From: an uncultured bacterium
GTDB lineage: Bacteria; Bacillota_I; Bacilli_A; RFN20; CAG-826
Direction of reading: 5' to 3'
NCBI GenBank assembly: GCA_949284685.1
Contig: CASDWE010000002.1
Location: 784,106 to 848,105, forward strand
DNA: 64,000 nt
This document shows positions 1-10,579 of this stretch, piece after piece. A program made the translations under genes and the position numbers. How positions within the stretch are numbered: position 1 is the stretch's first letter; each line of letters begins with the position of its first letter. The notes under the pieces were generated by a model that saw only the letters and a list, made by a program, of their open reading frames with translations, did not search any database and had not been told where the DNA came from.

Positions 1-365
1 CTTATCGTATTATCGAATTAAGTGTCCCGCAAAGAGCGTTCGTATCTTTAATAAGTAAGACCGATCAAGAAGAAGCGATAAACGCAGCAAAAAAAGCTTT
101 ACAATGTGCTTTAAATGGCGAAACTTCGAAAATGGTTGTTTTAAAAAGATTAAGCAATCATCCATATAGTGTTGATTATCAAGTCGAAAGTGTCCATTTA
201 ATCGCCAATGCAGTAAAAACAATTCCTGATGATTTTTTAGATAGCCAAGAGCATATGTCAAAATCATTTAAGCAATATCTTTCTCCACTAATTAAAGGCG
301 AAACAGATGTCATTTATGATGATGGAATAATCCGATTTGCTAAATTTAAATTTATCAAAGCATAA
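1..365 (+). CDS. pfp: 6-phosphofructokinase, PPi-dependent type (C-terminal part)
   Basis: The 5' end lies outside the window; the reading frame is open from base 3. The visible 120 residues match the C-terminus of clostridial-type PPi-phosphofructokinases: an SVPQRAFVSLISKTDQEEA stretch (residues that follow the 'LGxLQR' region), then GETSKMVVLKR, NHPYSVDY, and a terminal YLSPLIKGE segment. Such enzymes phosphorylate fructose-6-phosphate with pyrophosphate, reversibly, in the cytosol. The stop is one base before the start of the next gene, so it is probably transcribed with the ATP synthase genes. A separate ATP-type pfkA lies at 43576. The donor (PPi or ATP) cannot be decided because the diagnostic active-site residues are upstream of the window. 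Confidence 0.82.
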   Translation, partial: YRIIELSVPQRAFVSLISKTDQEEAINAAKKALQCALNGETSKMVVLKRLSNHPYSVDYQVESVHLIANAVKTIPDDFLDSQEHMSKSFKQYLSPLIKGETDVIYDDGIIRFAKFKFIKA

Positions 366-366
366 A

Positions 367-756
367 ATGGATAAAATTAAAAAACTATCTCTAGTAAAAA
401 AATCTTTGCTATTATCTATTTTGATTACTATTTTAGCTTTTGTTTTTACGATACCTTTATTCTTTTTTAATTTACTTGAAATACCTTTAGGTATATTATT
501 AGGTGGTATAGGATGCATTATTTCTTTATCGTTATTCACGATAAAAGAAAACTCACTAGATAAGCATTCTTTAATGATTTTGACAATTATTAATATCGTG
601 TTGATGAGTGTCATTCATGCTTCGTGTTTGATACTTGCTGGATGTTTATATTATTTATGTGATTTGCACATATTTAATGTATTTGCAACATTTGGGGCAT
701 CATTTATTGGATTATTGTCACTAGTCATTATCTCTTTAATTAGCAAAAAGGAATAG
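367..756 (+). CDS. atpI: ATP synthase subunit I-like membrane protein
   Basis: A 129-residue protein with four hydrophobic segments (about residues 13-33, 36-55, 69-95 and 104-125) and Lys-rich ends. It sits immediately before atpB, the usual place of atpI, whose product helps c-ring assembly or ion supply to the F0 sector. The start at 367 is chosen because it follows the previous stop by one base; an in-frame upstream ATG at 337 would overlap pfp by 29 bases. Sequence similarity to AtpI is weak, so the name rests mainly on topology and position. Confidence 0.6.
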   Translation: MDKIKKLSLVKKSLLLSILITILAFVFTIPLFFFNLLEIPLGILLGGIGCIISLSLFTIKENSLDKHSLMILTIINIVLMSVIHASCLILAGCLYYLCDLHIFNVFATFGASFIGLLSLVIISLISKKE

Positions 757-758
757 CA

Positions 759-1556
759 ATGAATAATATTGATAAAATTGTTGAATTATTCTTACTCCCA
801 CCAAATAAGTGGAACGATGAAATTATCGGTTTTTTATTTTCTAGTGGTTGTGTTATGTTGATTATGATTATTTTAATCATAATTATTAATATAAAAGCCC
901 GCTTTGCTGATCCTTTAAAAAAGCCAAAAGGGATCCTATTTTTATTTGAAAGCGGAGTTAAGATGTTTGATAACTTATGTTTAGATATCATGGGAAAGCA
1001 TTTTGATGGTTTTGGCGGATTTATGTTTGGTATCAGCGGTTATTTATTAATAACATTTATGTTTGGTTTAACTGGTCTACCATCACCGATGACTAACCTT
1101 GCAGTTCCATTGTCTTTAGGATTAACTACATTTTTATTAATTCATATTACAGCGATTAGAACAAATAAATGGAAATATTTTAAAAGATATATCGATCCAA
1201 TCCCAAAGGTGCCATTATTTTTACCAATTAATTTATTATCAATGTGGTCGCCATTAATTAGTTTAAGTTTTCGTTTATTTGGAAATGCGATTGCAGGGTG
1301 GACATTGATGAGTCTTGTTTATTATGCTTTAGAAAATTTATCAATCGCAATATTCTCATTTTTACCTGATGGTGTTAATTCGTTATTTATCGCACCTATT
1401 ATCGCACCTATATTACACCTTTATTTTGACTTATTTTCAGCGTTTATTCAAACTGTAGTTTTTTGTATGTTATCAATGATGTTAATTGGTCAAGAAGGAC
1501 CAGATGATGAAGAAGAAATTTCAAAAGCGACGCAAGTTAAATCACTTGCAAATTAA
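759..1556 (+). CDS. atpB: F0F1 ATP synthase subunit a
   Basis: 265 residues with multiple membrane helices. It forms the stator half-channels of F0 that pass ions to the c-ring. The essential stator arginine is visible at residue 172 in SFRLFGNAIAG, followed by the conserved Asn and Gly. The C-terminus ends in an acidic tail (EEGPDDEEE-like). It starts two bases after atpI and heads the F0 block. The 52-base gap that follows, before atpE, is the longest inside the operon and contains a hairpin. Confidence 0.96.
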   Translation: MNNIDKIVELFLLPPNKWNDEIIGFLFSSGCVMLIMIILIIIINIKARFADPLKKPKGILFLFESGVKMFDNLCLDIMGKHFDGFGGFMFGISGYLLITFMFGLTGLPSPMTNLAVPLSLGLTTFLLIHITAIRTNKWKYFKRYIDPIPKVPLFLPINLLSMWSPLISLSFRLFGNAIAGWTLMSLVYYALENLSIAIFSFLPDGVNSLFIAPIIAPILHLYFDLFSAFIQTVVFCMLSMMLIGQEGPDDEEEISKATQVKSLAN

Positions 1557-1564
1557 ATTGGTTG

Positions 1565-1581
1565 AAATAGTTGTACTATTT
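1565..1581 (+). promoter_or_regulatory. Intercistronic hairpin between atpB and atpE
   Basis: A perfect seven-base inverted repeat, AAATAGT and ACTATTT, around a three-base loop in the only sizeable gap of the operon. It is followed by a strong AAGGAGG ribosome site at about 1597-1603, before the atpE ATG. The position suggests a role in raising c-subunit yield (mRNA stability or initiation), as the c subunit is needed in many copies. Function is inferred. Confidence 0.4.
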
Positions 1582-1608
1582 TAATAAAACTAATAAGGAG
1601 GTTAAATT

Positions 1609-1824
1609 ATGGATCTTACTGCATTAGCAGCCGGTATTGCTGTCTTATCAGGTATTGGCAACGCAATTGGTGAAGCATTTGTTTGCTCACATGCTCTTGA
1701 TGGAATGACAAGAAATCCTGAAATGGCAAAAACATTGCGTAACAATATGATTTTAGGATGTGCAATTGTTGAAACAACTGGTATTTACGCCCTTGTCGTG
1801 GCAATTATGATTTTATTTGTGTAG
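1609..1824 (+). CDS. atpE: F0F1 ATP synthase subunit c, two-carboxylate type
   Basis: A 71-residue hairpin of two membrane helices joined by the polar loop TRNPEM, forming the rotor ring of F0. The ion-carrying Glu is E55 in helix 2 (VETTGIYALV). A second acidic residue, E22, lies in helix 1 (GIGEAF) at the place where Na+-binding rings usually have Gln. The 33-residue spacing of E22 and E55 equals that of E32/E65 in the two-carboxylate Na+ ring described for Fusobacterium nucleatum. T56, T57 and Y60 also correspond to Na+-site residues. The gene has the best ribosome site of the operon. Na+ coupling is an inference from these residues. Confidence 0.95.
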   Translation: MDLTALAAGIAVLSGIGNAIGEAFVCSHALDGMTRNPEMAKTLRNNMILGCAIVETTGIYALVVAIMILFV

Positions 1825-1826
1825 TT

Positions 1827-2408
1827 ATGAATTATTTAAATTATTTTATTTCTGTTTTAAGCGACACAACTAATGATTATCCTTCATTACCAAGCGGTGA
1901 AGACTTTCTTGCCAAAATAATTCCAAATATTTGGGCATTTTTAATTCAATTTCTTTCACTAATTGTTCTAGTCATCATATTTTTTGTTTTTGCTTACAAA
2001 CCTGTTAGAAAAATTGTTAAAAAAAGACAAGATGCGATTGATAATGAAATCAAATCTGCTTTTGATAACAACAACAAATCTAAACAAGATTTACAAATAG
2101 CAAAGCAAACTTTAAGTGATGCTAGAAAAAACGCTGATGAAATTATCGAAAATGCAAAATTAGAAGCCAACAAGCAAAAAATTGAAATTATCAAGCAGGC
2201 TAACGAAGAAGTTCGTCAAATAAAAATTAACGCTGATGAGGATATTAAAAAGAAATATGAGTCATTAAAAGATGACATTCATAATGAAATTGTTGATGTT
2301 GCCTTATTAGCGTCAAAACAACTTTTAAAACGTAATGTTGATGACAAAGACAATCGTGAATATGTAAAAGAATTTATTAAGGAAGTGGATTTAGAAAAAC
2401 ATGACTAA
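1827..2408 (+). CDS. atpF: F0F1 ATP synthase subunit b
   Basis: 193 residues: one membrane helix at about residues 36-56, then a long charged coiled coil rich in Lys, Asp, Asn and Ala that forms the peripheral stalk. The N-terminus before the helix is longer than usual (about 35 residues, including SLPSGEDFLAKIIPN). It starts two bases after atpE and overlaps atpH by eight bases, implying coupled translation. Confidence 0.93.
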   Translation: MNYLNYFISVLSDTTNDYPSLPSGEDFLAKIIPNIWAFLIQFLSLIVLVIIFFVFAYKPVRKIVKKRQDAIDNEIKSAFDNNNKSKQDLQIAKQTLSDARKNADEIIENAKLEANKQKIEIIKQANEEVRQIKINADEDIKKKYESLKDDIHNEIVDVALLASKQLLKRNVDDKDNREYVKEFIKEVDLEKHD

Positions 2409-2943
2409 AGACTTGTTACACTATAGCCAAGCTTTATATCTTATTGCCGATGAAACAAGCCAAGTTAAAATATATCGTCTAAATGCTATTGAATTAATAA
2501 AAATATTCAAAGACAATTCACAATTTGTTCATTTGTTAGATTGCCAGTTTGTTGAATTATCAGCCCGTTTAAAAATTGTTGATGATGTATTTTGTCAGCT
2601 TTTAGATGAAACTTTTTTGGCATTTTTAAAAATTGTTATTGAAAGTCATAAGATAAGCAAAATTGTCAGAATATTGTCTGATTTTGTTTCATTGTGCAAT
2701 AAAAAATTGTCAATTCGTGAAGGAATTGTTTATTCGATATCTAAATTAGATGAAAAAACATTAAACGAAATTCAATCAGTGATGGAAACAAAAATTCAAC
2801 AAGAGTTATATTTAAAAAATAGAATAGATGAAAATCTAATTGCAGGAATAAAATTAACAATCGATGGTCATGTATATGATTACAGCGTTAGTAATATTTT
2901 AAAAGATTTGCATAAAAAACTTTTAACTTCAAAGGAGAAATAA
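2401..2943 (+). CDS. atpH: F0F1 ATP synthase subunit delta
   Basis: 180 residues, the normal length for delta, which ties the peripheral stalk to the top of the F1 head. The protein is divergent, but it retains the helical N-domain (YSQALYLIA at the start) and a C-terminal segment resembling the family signature ([20 protein letters not shown]). Its place between atpF and atpA agrees. It overlaps atpF by eight bases and ends five bases before atpA. Confidence 0.9.
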   Translation: MTKDLLHYSQALYLIADETSQVKIYRLNAIELIKIFKDNSQFVHLLDCQFVELSARLKIVDDVFCQLLDETFLAFLKIVIESHKISKIVRILSDFVSLCNKKLSIREGIVYSISKLDEKTLNEIQSVMETKIQQELYLKNRIDENLIAGIKLTIDGHVYDYSVSNILKDLHKKLLTSKEK

Positions 2944-2948
2944 ATATT

Positions 2949-4457
2949 ATGGATATCAATACTTCAAAAATATCTTCTATTATTAAAAAAGAAATTGAAA
3001 ACTTTTCATCCTCTTTAAAAGATGATGATGTTGGCACTGTTATTTCAAGTGGAGATGGCATTTGTCTTGTATATGGATTGAATCATGCGATGTTAGGAGA
3101 ACTAGTCGTATTTGATGATGATATTTATGGAATGGTGATGAGTATTGAAGAAGACCATATTGGTGTTATTTTACTTGGTGACTGTAACAAAATTAAAGAA
3201 GGTGATGAAGTTAAAAGAACTAATCAAGTTATGCAAACTCCTGTTGGCGATAATCTTTTAGGAAGAGTAATTAATCCTCTTGGCGAACCACTTGACGGAT
3301 TAGGACCAATCAAAACTGAAAAGTATCGACCAATTGAAAGAATTGCACCTGGTGTAATGATACGTGAACCAGTTAACAAGCCATTACAAACTGGTATTAA
3401 AGCAATTGATGCGATGATACCAATCGGAAGAGGACAAAGAGAATTAATTATTGGCGATCGACAAGTAGGGAAAACAGCGATTGCTATTGATACTATAATT
3501 AATCAAAAAGATCAAAACGTATATTGTATATACGTTGCTATTGGCCAAAAAAATTCCACGGTAGCACAAATTGTTGATAAATTAAAATATTATCATGCTT
3601 TAGACTATACAGTAGTTATTAACGCTAGTGCTAGTCAAGAAGCACCATTACTTTATATTGCACCTTTTGTTGGATGTGCAATAGCAGAAGAATGGATGGA
3701 ACAAGGAAAAGATGTTTTGATTATTTATGATGATTTATCAAAACACGCTGTTAGTTATCGGGCCTTATCATTACTTTTGAAACGTTCACCTGGTCGAGAA
3801 GCTTATCCTGGCGACATTTTTTATTTGCATTCGAGATTATTGGAAAGAGCATGCAAATTAGATCAAGAACATGGTGGTGGTTCTATTACTGCTTTACCAA
3901 TAGTTGAAACTCAAGCCGGTGATATTTCCGCATATATTCCAACGAATATAATATCTATTACCGATGGTCAAATATTTTTAATTACTGACTTATTCAATGC
4001 CGGACAAAGACCAGCCATCGATAGCGGTTTTTCAGTTTCTCGTGTTGGTGGTGCCGCACAAGTTAAAGCGATGAAAAAAGTATCATCATCGTTAAAAATT
4101 GATTTAGCAAATTATAATGAATTAAAGTCATTTTCTCAATTTGGTTCGGATTTAGATGATGAAACAAAACGTATTTTGCGTCATGGTGAAGTATTGTTAG
4201 AAGTTTTAAAACAAGATCAATACAACACTTATCCTCTTATCGATCAAATTTTAGAATTATTTATTGCTAAAAATTATTATCTTGATAATTTTAAAAACGA
4301 TGAACTGCTTAAAATTTTAAATCGCGCTGTTAATTTCTTAAAAACAGAGCAAAAAGAATATGTATCACAAATTATTAAAACAAACGATATTTCAAAAGAT
4401 TTAGAAAATAATTTGATAAATAAATTAGATGAATATTTTAAAGCGTATCAAAATTAA
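2949..4457 (+). CDS. atpA: F0F1 ATP synthase subunit alpha
   Basis: 502 residues, full length. It has the P-loop GDRQVGKTA at residues 169-177, the family signature [17 protein letters not shown] near residue 355, and the arginine finger in the same segment. It forms the regulatory nucleotide sites of the F1 hexamer, alternating with beta. It follows atpH by five bases. No truncation or unusual residue was noticed. Confidence 0.98.
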   Translation: MDINTSKISSIIKKEIENFSSSLKDDDVGTVISSGDGICLVYGLNHAMLGELVVFDDDIYGMVMSIEEDHIGVILLGDCNKIKEGDEVKRTNQVMQTPVGDNLLGRVINPLGEPLDGLGPIKTEKYRPIERIAPGVMIREPVNKPLQTGIKAIDAMIPIGRGQRELIIGDRQVGKTAIAIDTIINQKDQNVYCIYVAIGQKNSTVAQIVDKLKYYHALDYTVVINASASQEAPLLYIAPFVGCAIAEEWMEQGKDVLIIYDDLSKHAVSYRALSLLLKRSPGREAYPGDIFYLHSRLLERACKLDQEHGGGSITALPIVETQAGDISAYIPTNIISITDGQIFLITDLFNAGQRPAIDSGFSVSRVGGAAQVKAMKKVSSSLKIDLANYNELKSFSQFGSDLDDETKRILRHGEVLLEVLKQDQYNTYPLIDQILELFIAKNYYLDNFKNDELLKILNRAVNFLKTEQKEYVSQIIKTNDISKDLENNLINKLDEYFKAYQN

Positions 4458-4470
4458 TTAAGGATTATTT

Positions 4471-6737
<2,267 letters not shown>

Positions 6738-6738
6738 A

Positions 6739-7140
6739 ATGAAAAATACTTTCCATCTTATTATTACTTCACCACTAGGTGTTTATTTAGAAGACGATAT
6801 TGAATATTTAAACGCTTATGCTAGCGATGGTAATTTTGGTATCTTACCAAATTACACTAGTTTTATTTCTGATTTGGCTATTAGCAAATTATCCTATAAA
6901 AAAGATGGTAAAACGCTTGTATTTGCTATTTCTGGTGGGGTCTTAATGGTGGAAAATAATGTTTGTAATATCATTATTAATTCAATTGAATCAAAAGATG
7001 ATATCGACTTAGATCGTGCATATAAAGCAAAAAAACGTGCTGAAGAACGACTAAACGGTGATAAAAATATTGATGTGGAAAGAGCAAAACTTGCTCTATA
7101 TAAGGCGATAAATCGAATAAAGATTAAGGAAGAAAATTAA
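6739..7140 (+). CDS. atpC: F0F1 ATP synthase subunit epsilon
   Basis: 133 residues: an N-terminal beta-sandwich (FHLIITSPLGVYLEDDIEYL, then GNFGILPNYTS) and a C-terminal helical pair rich in Lys, Arg and Glu. The helical pair can extend to inhibit ATP hydrolysis. It is the last gene of the operon. Its stop overlaps by four bases the end of the opposite-strand lipoprotein gene, leaving no room for a dedicated terminator between them. Confidence 0.95.
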   Translation: MKNTFHLIITSPLGVYLEDDIEYLNAYASDGNFGILPNYTSFISDLAISKLSYKKDGKTLVFAISGGVLMVENNVCNIIINSIESKDDIDLDRAYKAKKRAEERLNGDKNIDVERAKLALYKAINRIKIKEEN

Positions 7141-7991
7141 TTAGCAATTGTATCAATTAATTCATCTAGTTCATCTTTATTTGTGTAATTAAAATATTTT
7201 GATGATACTTTATTATTAATAGTTTCTACATAGCAAGCCAAGGCTGTTTCAGTATATGGTAGTCCATACGCAGTATAAATATTATTTTTAGTTTCTTCAT
7301 CGATATATTTTAAATCTAAAAGTAGTGATGGCATTTCACTTTCTTCTAAAAGAGGCTTGATTTGAATATTAAATATATAATTTGATGAAGGTTCAGCTTG
7401 CGAAGAATTTTTATCATCTAATGTAAATAATATAAATTCATCATATTTATCAATAAATGTGTTGATTGAAGTAATATTTGATGCGGTGTATATGTTACTT
7501 TTTAAACAAAACTCAATCATTGCAGATTCAAATAGACGATAAGAAGAATAACGCGAACTTGATAATGTCAATGACAATTCACCATCATTAAAAAACATTA
7601 TTTTCGGTGTTTCGTTAAATAAATTTGGAAACGTATCTTTGATATAATATATATCGCTGCTTTCGTTAGAAAATGAATATATTAGATAATTATAATTTCT
7701 TAAAAACACATCTAAATAATTGCTAACTGTCACACAAGTAGTGCAGTAATTAGAATAAAAATATAGTATAAAATCTTCTTTATCTTCGATTTTTTTAATA
7801 AATTCATCGCCAACAATATTTTTTGGTTTGAATGTTTCACTATTTCCATTATCTACTTCATTACTTTTAATATATAAATCTAAATCATTAATGATGGTGA
7901 CCTTATTTTCATCATTAACACATCCAGTAGTTGTAATACTTATTAATGGCAATAATATGGATAATAATATTTTTTTAAAACTAATTTTCAT
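7137..7991 (-). CDS. Thioredoxin-like lipoprotein with CTTC motif
   Basis: 284 residues. A signal peptide with a lipobox (ITTTGC, Cys24) predicts anchoring to the outer face of the cytoplasmic membrane. After a linker, ILYFYSNYCTTCVTVSNYL resembles the active-site helix of thioredoxin folds, with a redox pair at C83 and C86. The segment TPKIMFFNDGEL could carry the cis-Pro loop (Pro after Thr). A long C-terminal part, about residues 165-284, is unrecognised. The role is probably extracytoplasmic thiol exchange or substrate binding; the partner is unknown. It is a single gene, convergent with atpC and divergent from ppa. A second, shorter lipoprotein of similar plan is encoded at 10118. Confidence 0.75.
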   Translation of the reverse strand: MKISFKKILLSILLPLISITTTGCVNDENKVTIINDLDLYIKSNEVDNGNSETFKPKNIVGDEFIKKIEDKEDFILYFYSNYCTTCVTVSNYLDVFLRNYNYLIYSFSNESSDIYYIKDTFPNLFNETPKIMFFNDGELSLTLSSSRYSSYRLFESAMIEFCLKSNIYTASNITSINTFIDKYDEFILFTLDDKNSSQAEPSSNYIFNIQIKPLLEESEMPSLLLDLKYIDEETKNNIYTAYGLPYTETALACYVETINNKVSSKYFNYTNKDELDELIDTIAN

Positions 7992-8051
7992 AACACAAAT
8001 ATTATATTACCTTATAAAAAAAGTTAAAACATAACTTTTTAATGATCATTT

Positions 8052-8080
8052 TTGTTTTAAAATCAAAAACATGATATATT
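8052..8080 (+). promoter_or_regulatory. Promoter of ppa
   Basis: -35 TTGTTT and -10 TATATT are separated by 17 bases, followed by an AAGGAGA ribosome site just before the ppa ATG at 8101. Consensus match only. Confidence 0.55.
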
Positions 8081-8100
8081 TTAAATAAAGGAGAAAGTTT

Positions 8101-8661
8101 ATGCACGCTTGGCACGATATTAGTCCTTTAAGAATTACAAAAGAAAAATTTTTAGCAATGATTGAAATTTCTAAAGGCTCAAAAAACAAATATGAATTAG
8201 ATAAAGAAACAGGTCATTTAATGTTAGATAGAGTTTTATTTACTAGCACTCACTATCCACAAAATTATGGTTTTATACCTTTGACCTATGCTTTAGATTT
8301 TGACCCATTGGATGTTTTAATTTTATGCAGTGAAGCTATTTTGCCAATGGCGTTAGTTAACGCTAAACCAATCGGGGTTTTAATTATGGAAGATAATGGA
8401 TTAAGCGATGAAAAAATTATCGCAGTTGCTTTAGATGATCCTTTTTATAACAATTACAATGATATAAGTGAAATTCCTTCGCATGTCATGGATGAAATTA
8501 AACATTTCTTTGCTGTTTATAAAACATTAGAAGGAAAATCTACAACCATTGATAAAGTTCTTGGAAAAAAAGAAGCAATGGATATTATTGATAAAGCTTT
8601 AAAAAGATACAAGGAAAAAATTCTTCCAACAATTAACGCTAGAAGAAACGCACTAAGATAA
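8101..8661 (+). CDS. ppa: Inorganic pyrophosphatase, family I
   Basis: 186 residues, cytosolic. It hydrolyses PPi to two phosphates, pulling biosynthetic reactions forward. Conserved segments include EISKGSKNKYELDK, DRVLFTSTHYPQNYGFIP and the metal-binding D66-x-D68-P-L-D71. The second position of that signature is Phe (DFDPLDV), where the family normally has Gly, Ser, Asn or Asp. The three Asp ligands are kept, so activity is likely. It may compete for PPi with the PPi-type phosphofructokinase at the left edge. Its 3' end overlaps the opposite gene by nine bases. Confidence 0.93.
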   Translation: MHAWHDISPLRITKEKFLAMIEISKGSKNKYELDKETGHLMLDRVLFTSTHYPQNYGFIPLTYALDFDPLDVLILCSEAILPMALVNAKPIGVLIMEDNGLSDEKIIAVALDDPFYNNYNDISEIPSHVMDEIKHFFAVYKTLEGKSTTIDKVLGKKEAMDIIDKALKRYKEKILPTINARRNALR

Positions 8662-9501
8662 TTTATCTAATTTAATATTTTCGTTTATTCGTTTTAGTTT
8701 TTCATTTTTGATATCAAGATAACATTGAAGTTTTCTATTTTTATACATCATTTGCGCCCAATAATACCATAAAATATCTTCAAATTTTATAAAATTATCG
8801 ACTTTTTTTAGTTTTGATTTATTTAATTTATAGCCAAAATAAGTCTTCAAAAATAATTGTTTTTGTTGCAAATCAAGGTTATTTTCACTAATAAATGACG
8901 CTAAATCGAAATATAGATAGTTATTTCCTGCAAATTCAAAATCGATAAATGTGACATCATTATATTTAAATAGCATATTGTTTTTGACTAAATCATTATG
9001 ACATAAACAAAGACTTTCATTATCTATGCTTTTCTTAATTCGATTAATTATTTTTCTTTCATAACGCCCATCTATTTTTTCATACGATTCATTTTTATAT
9101 GTTTTAAACCTTTCAAACATATCAAACTTTTTAATATTATCATCGCTAATTTTATGTATTTTCTTTAATGCTTTTGCAACGCTAATAACATTGAAGTTAT
9201 TCATTTCTTCTTTATAGGCTCGCCCTTGATGGACACATTTCATGATTAAAATGTTTTCTACATCATCATATAAAAAAACATTAACAACATTTTTGTTATC
9301 TTTTAACACATCTAATACATATTTTTCATTTTTAAAATCGATAAAAGGTTGAATGTATTCGCTTGGCATTTTCAAAACATAAGCGTCATTAATTAAGTAC
9401 ACCAAATTAGTAAAACCATCATCAAATTTAATAACCGATTTTACTTTTTTATTTGTTAGTTCAAAAAATAGTTGTTTTATTTTATTAGTTGATTTGTCCA
9501 T
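8653..9501 (-). CDS. Choline/ethanolamine kinase-like phosphotransferase
   Basis: 282 residues with the aminoglycoside/choline kinase fold. The catalytic loop is LCHNDLVKNNMLF and the metal-binding DFG-equivalent is FIDFEFAGNN. The C-terminal part is rich in Lys and Asn and resembles LicA/mycoplasma choline-kinase relatives. The likely reaction is ATP-dependent phosphorylation of a small alcohol such as choline, perhaps for surface lipid decoration. The substrate is not shown by the sequence and no lic genes are nearby. It is convergent with ppa, overlapping by nine bases. Confidence 0.75.
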   Translation of the reverse strand: MDKSTNKIKQLFFELTNKKVKSVIKFDDGFTNLVYLINDAYVLKMPSEYIQPFIDFKNEKYVLDVLKDNKNVVNVFLYDDVENILIMKCVHQGRAYKEEMNNFNVISVAKALKKIHKISDDNIKKFDMFERFKTYKNESYEKIDGRYERKIINRIKKSIDNESLCLCHNDLVKNNMLFKYNDVTFIDFEFAGNNYLYFDLASFISENNLDLQQKQLFLKTYFGYKLNKSKLKKVDNFIKFEDILWYYWAQMMYKNRKLQCYLDIKNEKLKRINENIKLDKLS

Positions 9502-9565
9502 ACATTTATTATCTTATTAAAATTTTTTTGAAAAATAAATATGTATGTTTTAAATGACAAAACTA

Positions 9566-9593
9566 TTTACATGCTGCCAAATTATCGTATTAT
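9566..9593 (+). promoter_or_regulatory. Promoter placing the trmL mRNA start at its ATG
   Basis: -35 TTTACA and -10 TATTAT are separated by 16 bases. A start site six to eight bases after the -10 would fall at or next to the ATG at 9601, giving a leaderless mRNA. This agrees with the absence of any ribosome site there. Confidence 0.45.
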
Positions 9594-9600
9594 TTTATGT

Positions 9601-10128
9601 ATGATTAATGTCGTTTTATATCGTCCTGAAAAACCATTAAATACTGGAAATATTATGCGAACTTGCGTAGCAATAAAAGCTAAACTGCATATAATAGGTC
9701 CGCTGTCATTTTCATTAAATGAAAAGCAAATCAAACGTGCTGGATTGGATTATATTGAAGATTTAAGCATGGATTATTATGAAAATATCGAAGAATTCTA
9801 TATAAAAAATGGTAATGTTGATATTTATTATGTCACAAGATATTCAAATAAAGTTTATTCTAGTTATGATTTTTCTAATCCTATAAAAGATTATTATTTT
9901 ATGTTTGGAAGAGAATCAACCGGTATACCTCATGATATATTAAGAAACAATCAAAACAAGTTATTAAGAATACCAATGGTAAGCAATTGTCGAAGCTTAA
10001 ATTTATCCAATTGTGTCGCAATAATTTGCTATGAAGCATTACGACAACAAAGGTATATAAATCTAGCCACTCAAGAGGAAATAAAAGGGGAAGATTTTTT
10101 AAATAAAGAGATAAACGATGAAGTTTAA
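9601..10128 (+). CDS. trmL: tRNA (cytidine(34)-2'-O)-methyltransferase
   Basis: 175 residues, SPOUT family. It methylates the ribose of the wobble base in tRNA-Leu isoacceptors. It begins with INVVLYRPEKPLNTGNIMRT, the family N-terminus. Knot motifs follow: YFMFGRESTGIPHDIL (motif 2) and RIPMVSNCRSLNLSNCVAI (motif 3). The start at 9601 is set by this homology; an in-frame ATG at 9541 would add 20 unrelated residues. No Shine-Dalgarno site precedes either start. The 3' end overlaps the next gene by 11 bases. Confidence 0.9.
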   Translation: MINVVLYRPEKPLNTGNIMRTCVAIKAKLHIIGPLSFSLNEKQIKRAGLDYIEDLSMDYYENIEEFYIKNGNVDIYYVTRYSNKVYSSYDFSNPIKDYYFMFGRESTGIPHDILRNNQNKLLRIPMVSNCRSLNLSNCVAIICYEALRQQRYINLATQEEIKGEDFLNKEINDEV

Positions 10129-10579
10129 ATATTTAAATTTGTTATTAATGGTTTTATTGTTATCTAGTTGCAAACATGATAATTTTACAAAAATAGATTT
10201 TCCTTATGCTGAAAACGGGCAAATAATTACTATAAATGGTGAAAAATTGTACGATTTAACAATTAATGAAACTGCTTCTTTGGCGTGTATTTTTACTATT
10301 GATAATTGTGCAACTTGTCATGACGCTATTTCACAATTAGAAGTTTTGTGTAAAATTGAACATCTCAACATTTATCAAATTAATTTAACAACTATCACGC
10401 AAGAAGATTATCAATATATTGTAGATGCTACTAGTTATGCAAATGATGCATATAAATTTCCAGAATATGGAGAAACATTATCACTTCCTATCATGTACAT
10501 ATTTGCTTATCAAGGTGTTATTATTACTTTTCAAGATTATTTTGTTGATAATATTTTAAAATACGTTAACACTAACTAG
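10118..10579 (+). CDS. Small thioredoxin-like lipoprotein with CATC motif
   Basis: 153 residues. A short signal peptide ends in the lipobox LLSSC (Cys18), so it is a membrane-anchored surface lipoprotein. A compact domain carries a C64-A-T-C67 pair after a hydrophobic strand (SLACIFTIDNCATC), and LSLPIMYIFAYQG supplies a Pro-containing strand like the cis-Pro loop of thioredoxins. It is translationally coupled to trmL. The plan (lipobox plus one CxxC) resembles the lipoprotein at 7137, but the sequences are not close. The substrate is unknown. Confidence 0.7.
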   Translation: MKFKYLNLLLMVLLLSSCKHDNFTKIDFPYAENGQIITINGEKLYDLTINETASLACIFTIDNCATCHDAISQLEVLCKIEHLNIYQINLTTITQEDYQYIVDATSYANDAYKFPEYGETLSLPIMYIFAYQGVIITFQDYFVDNILKYVNTN

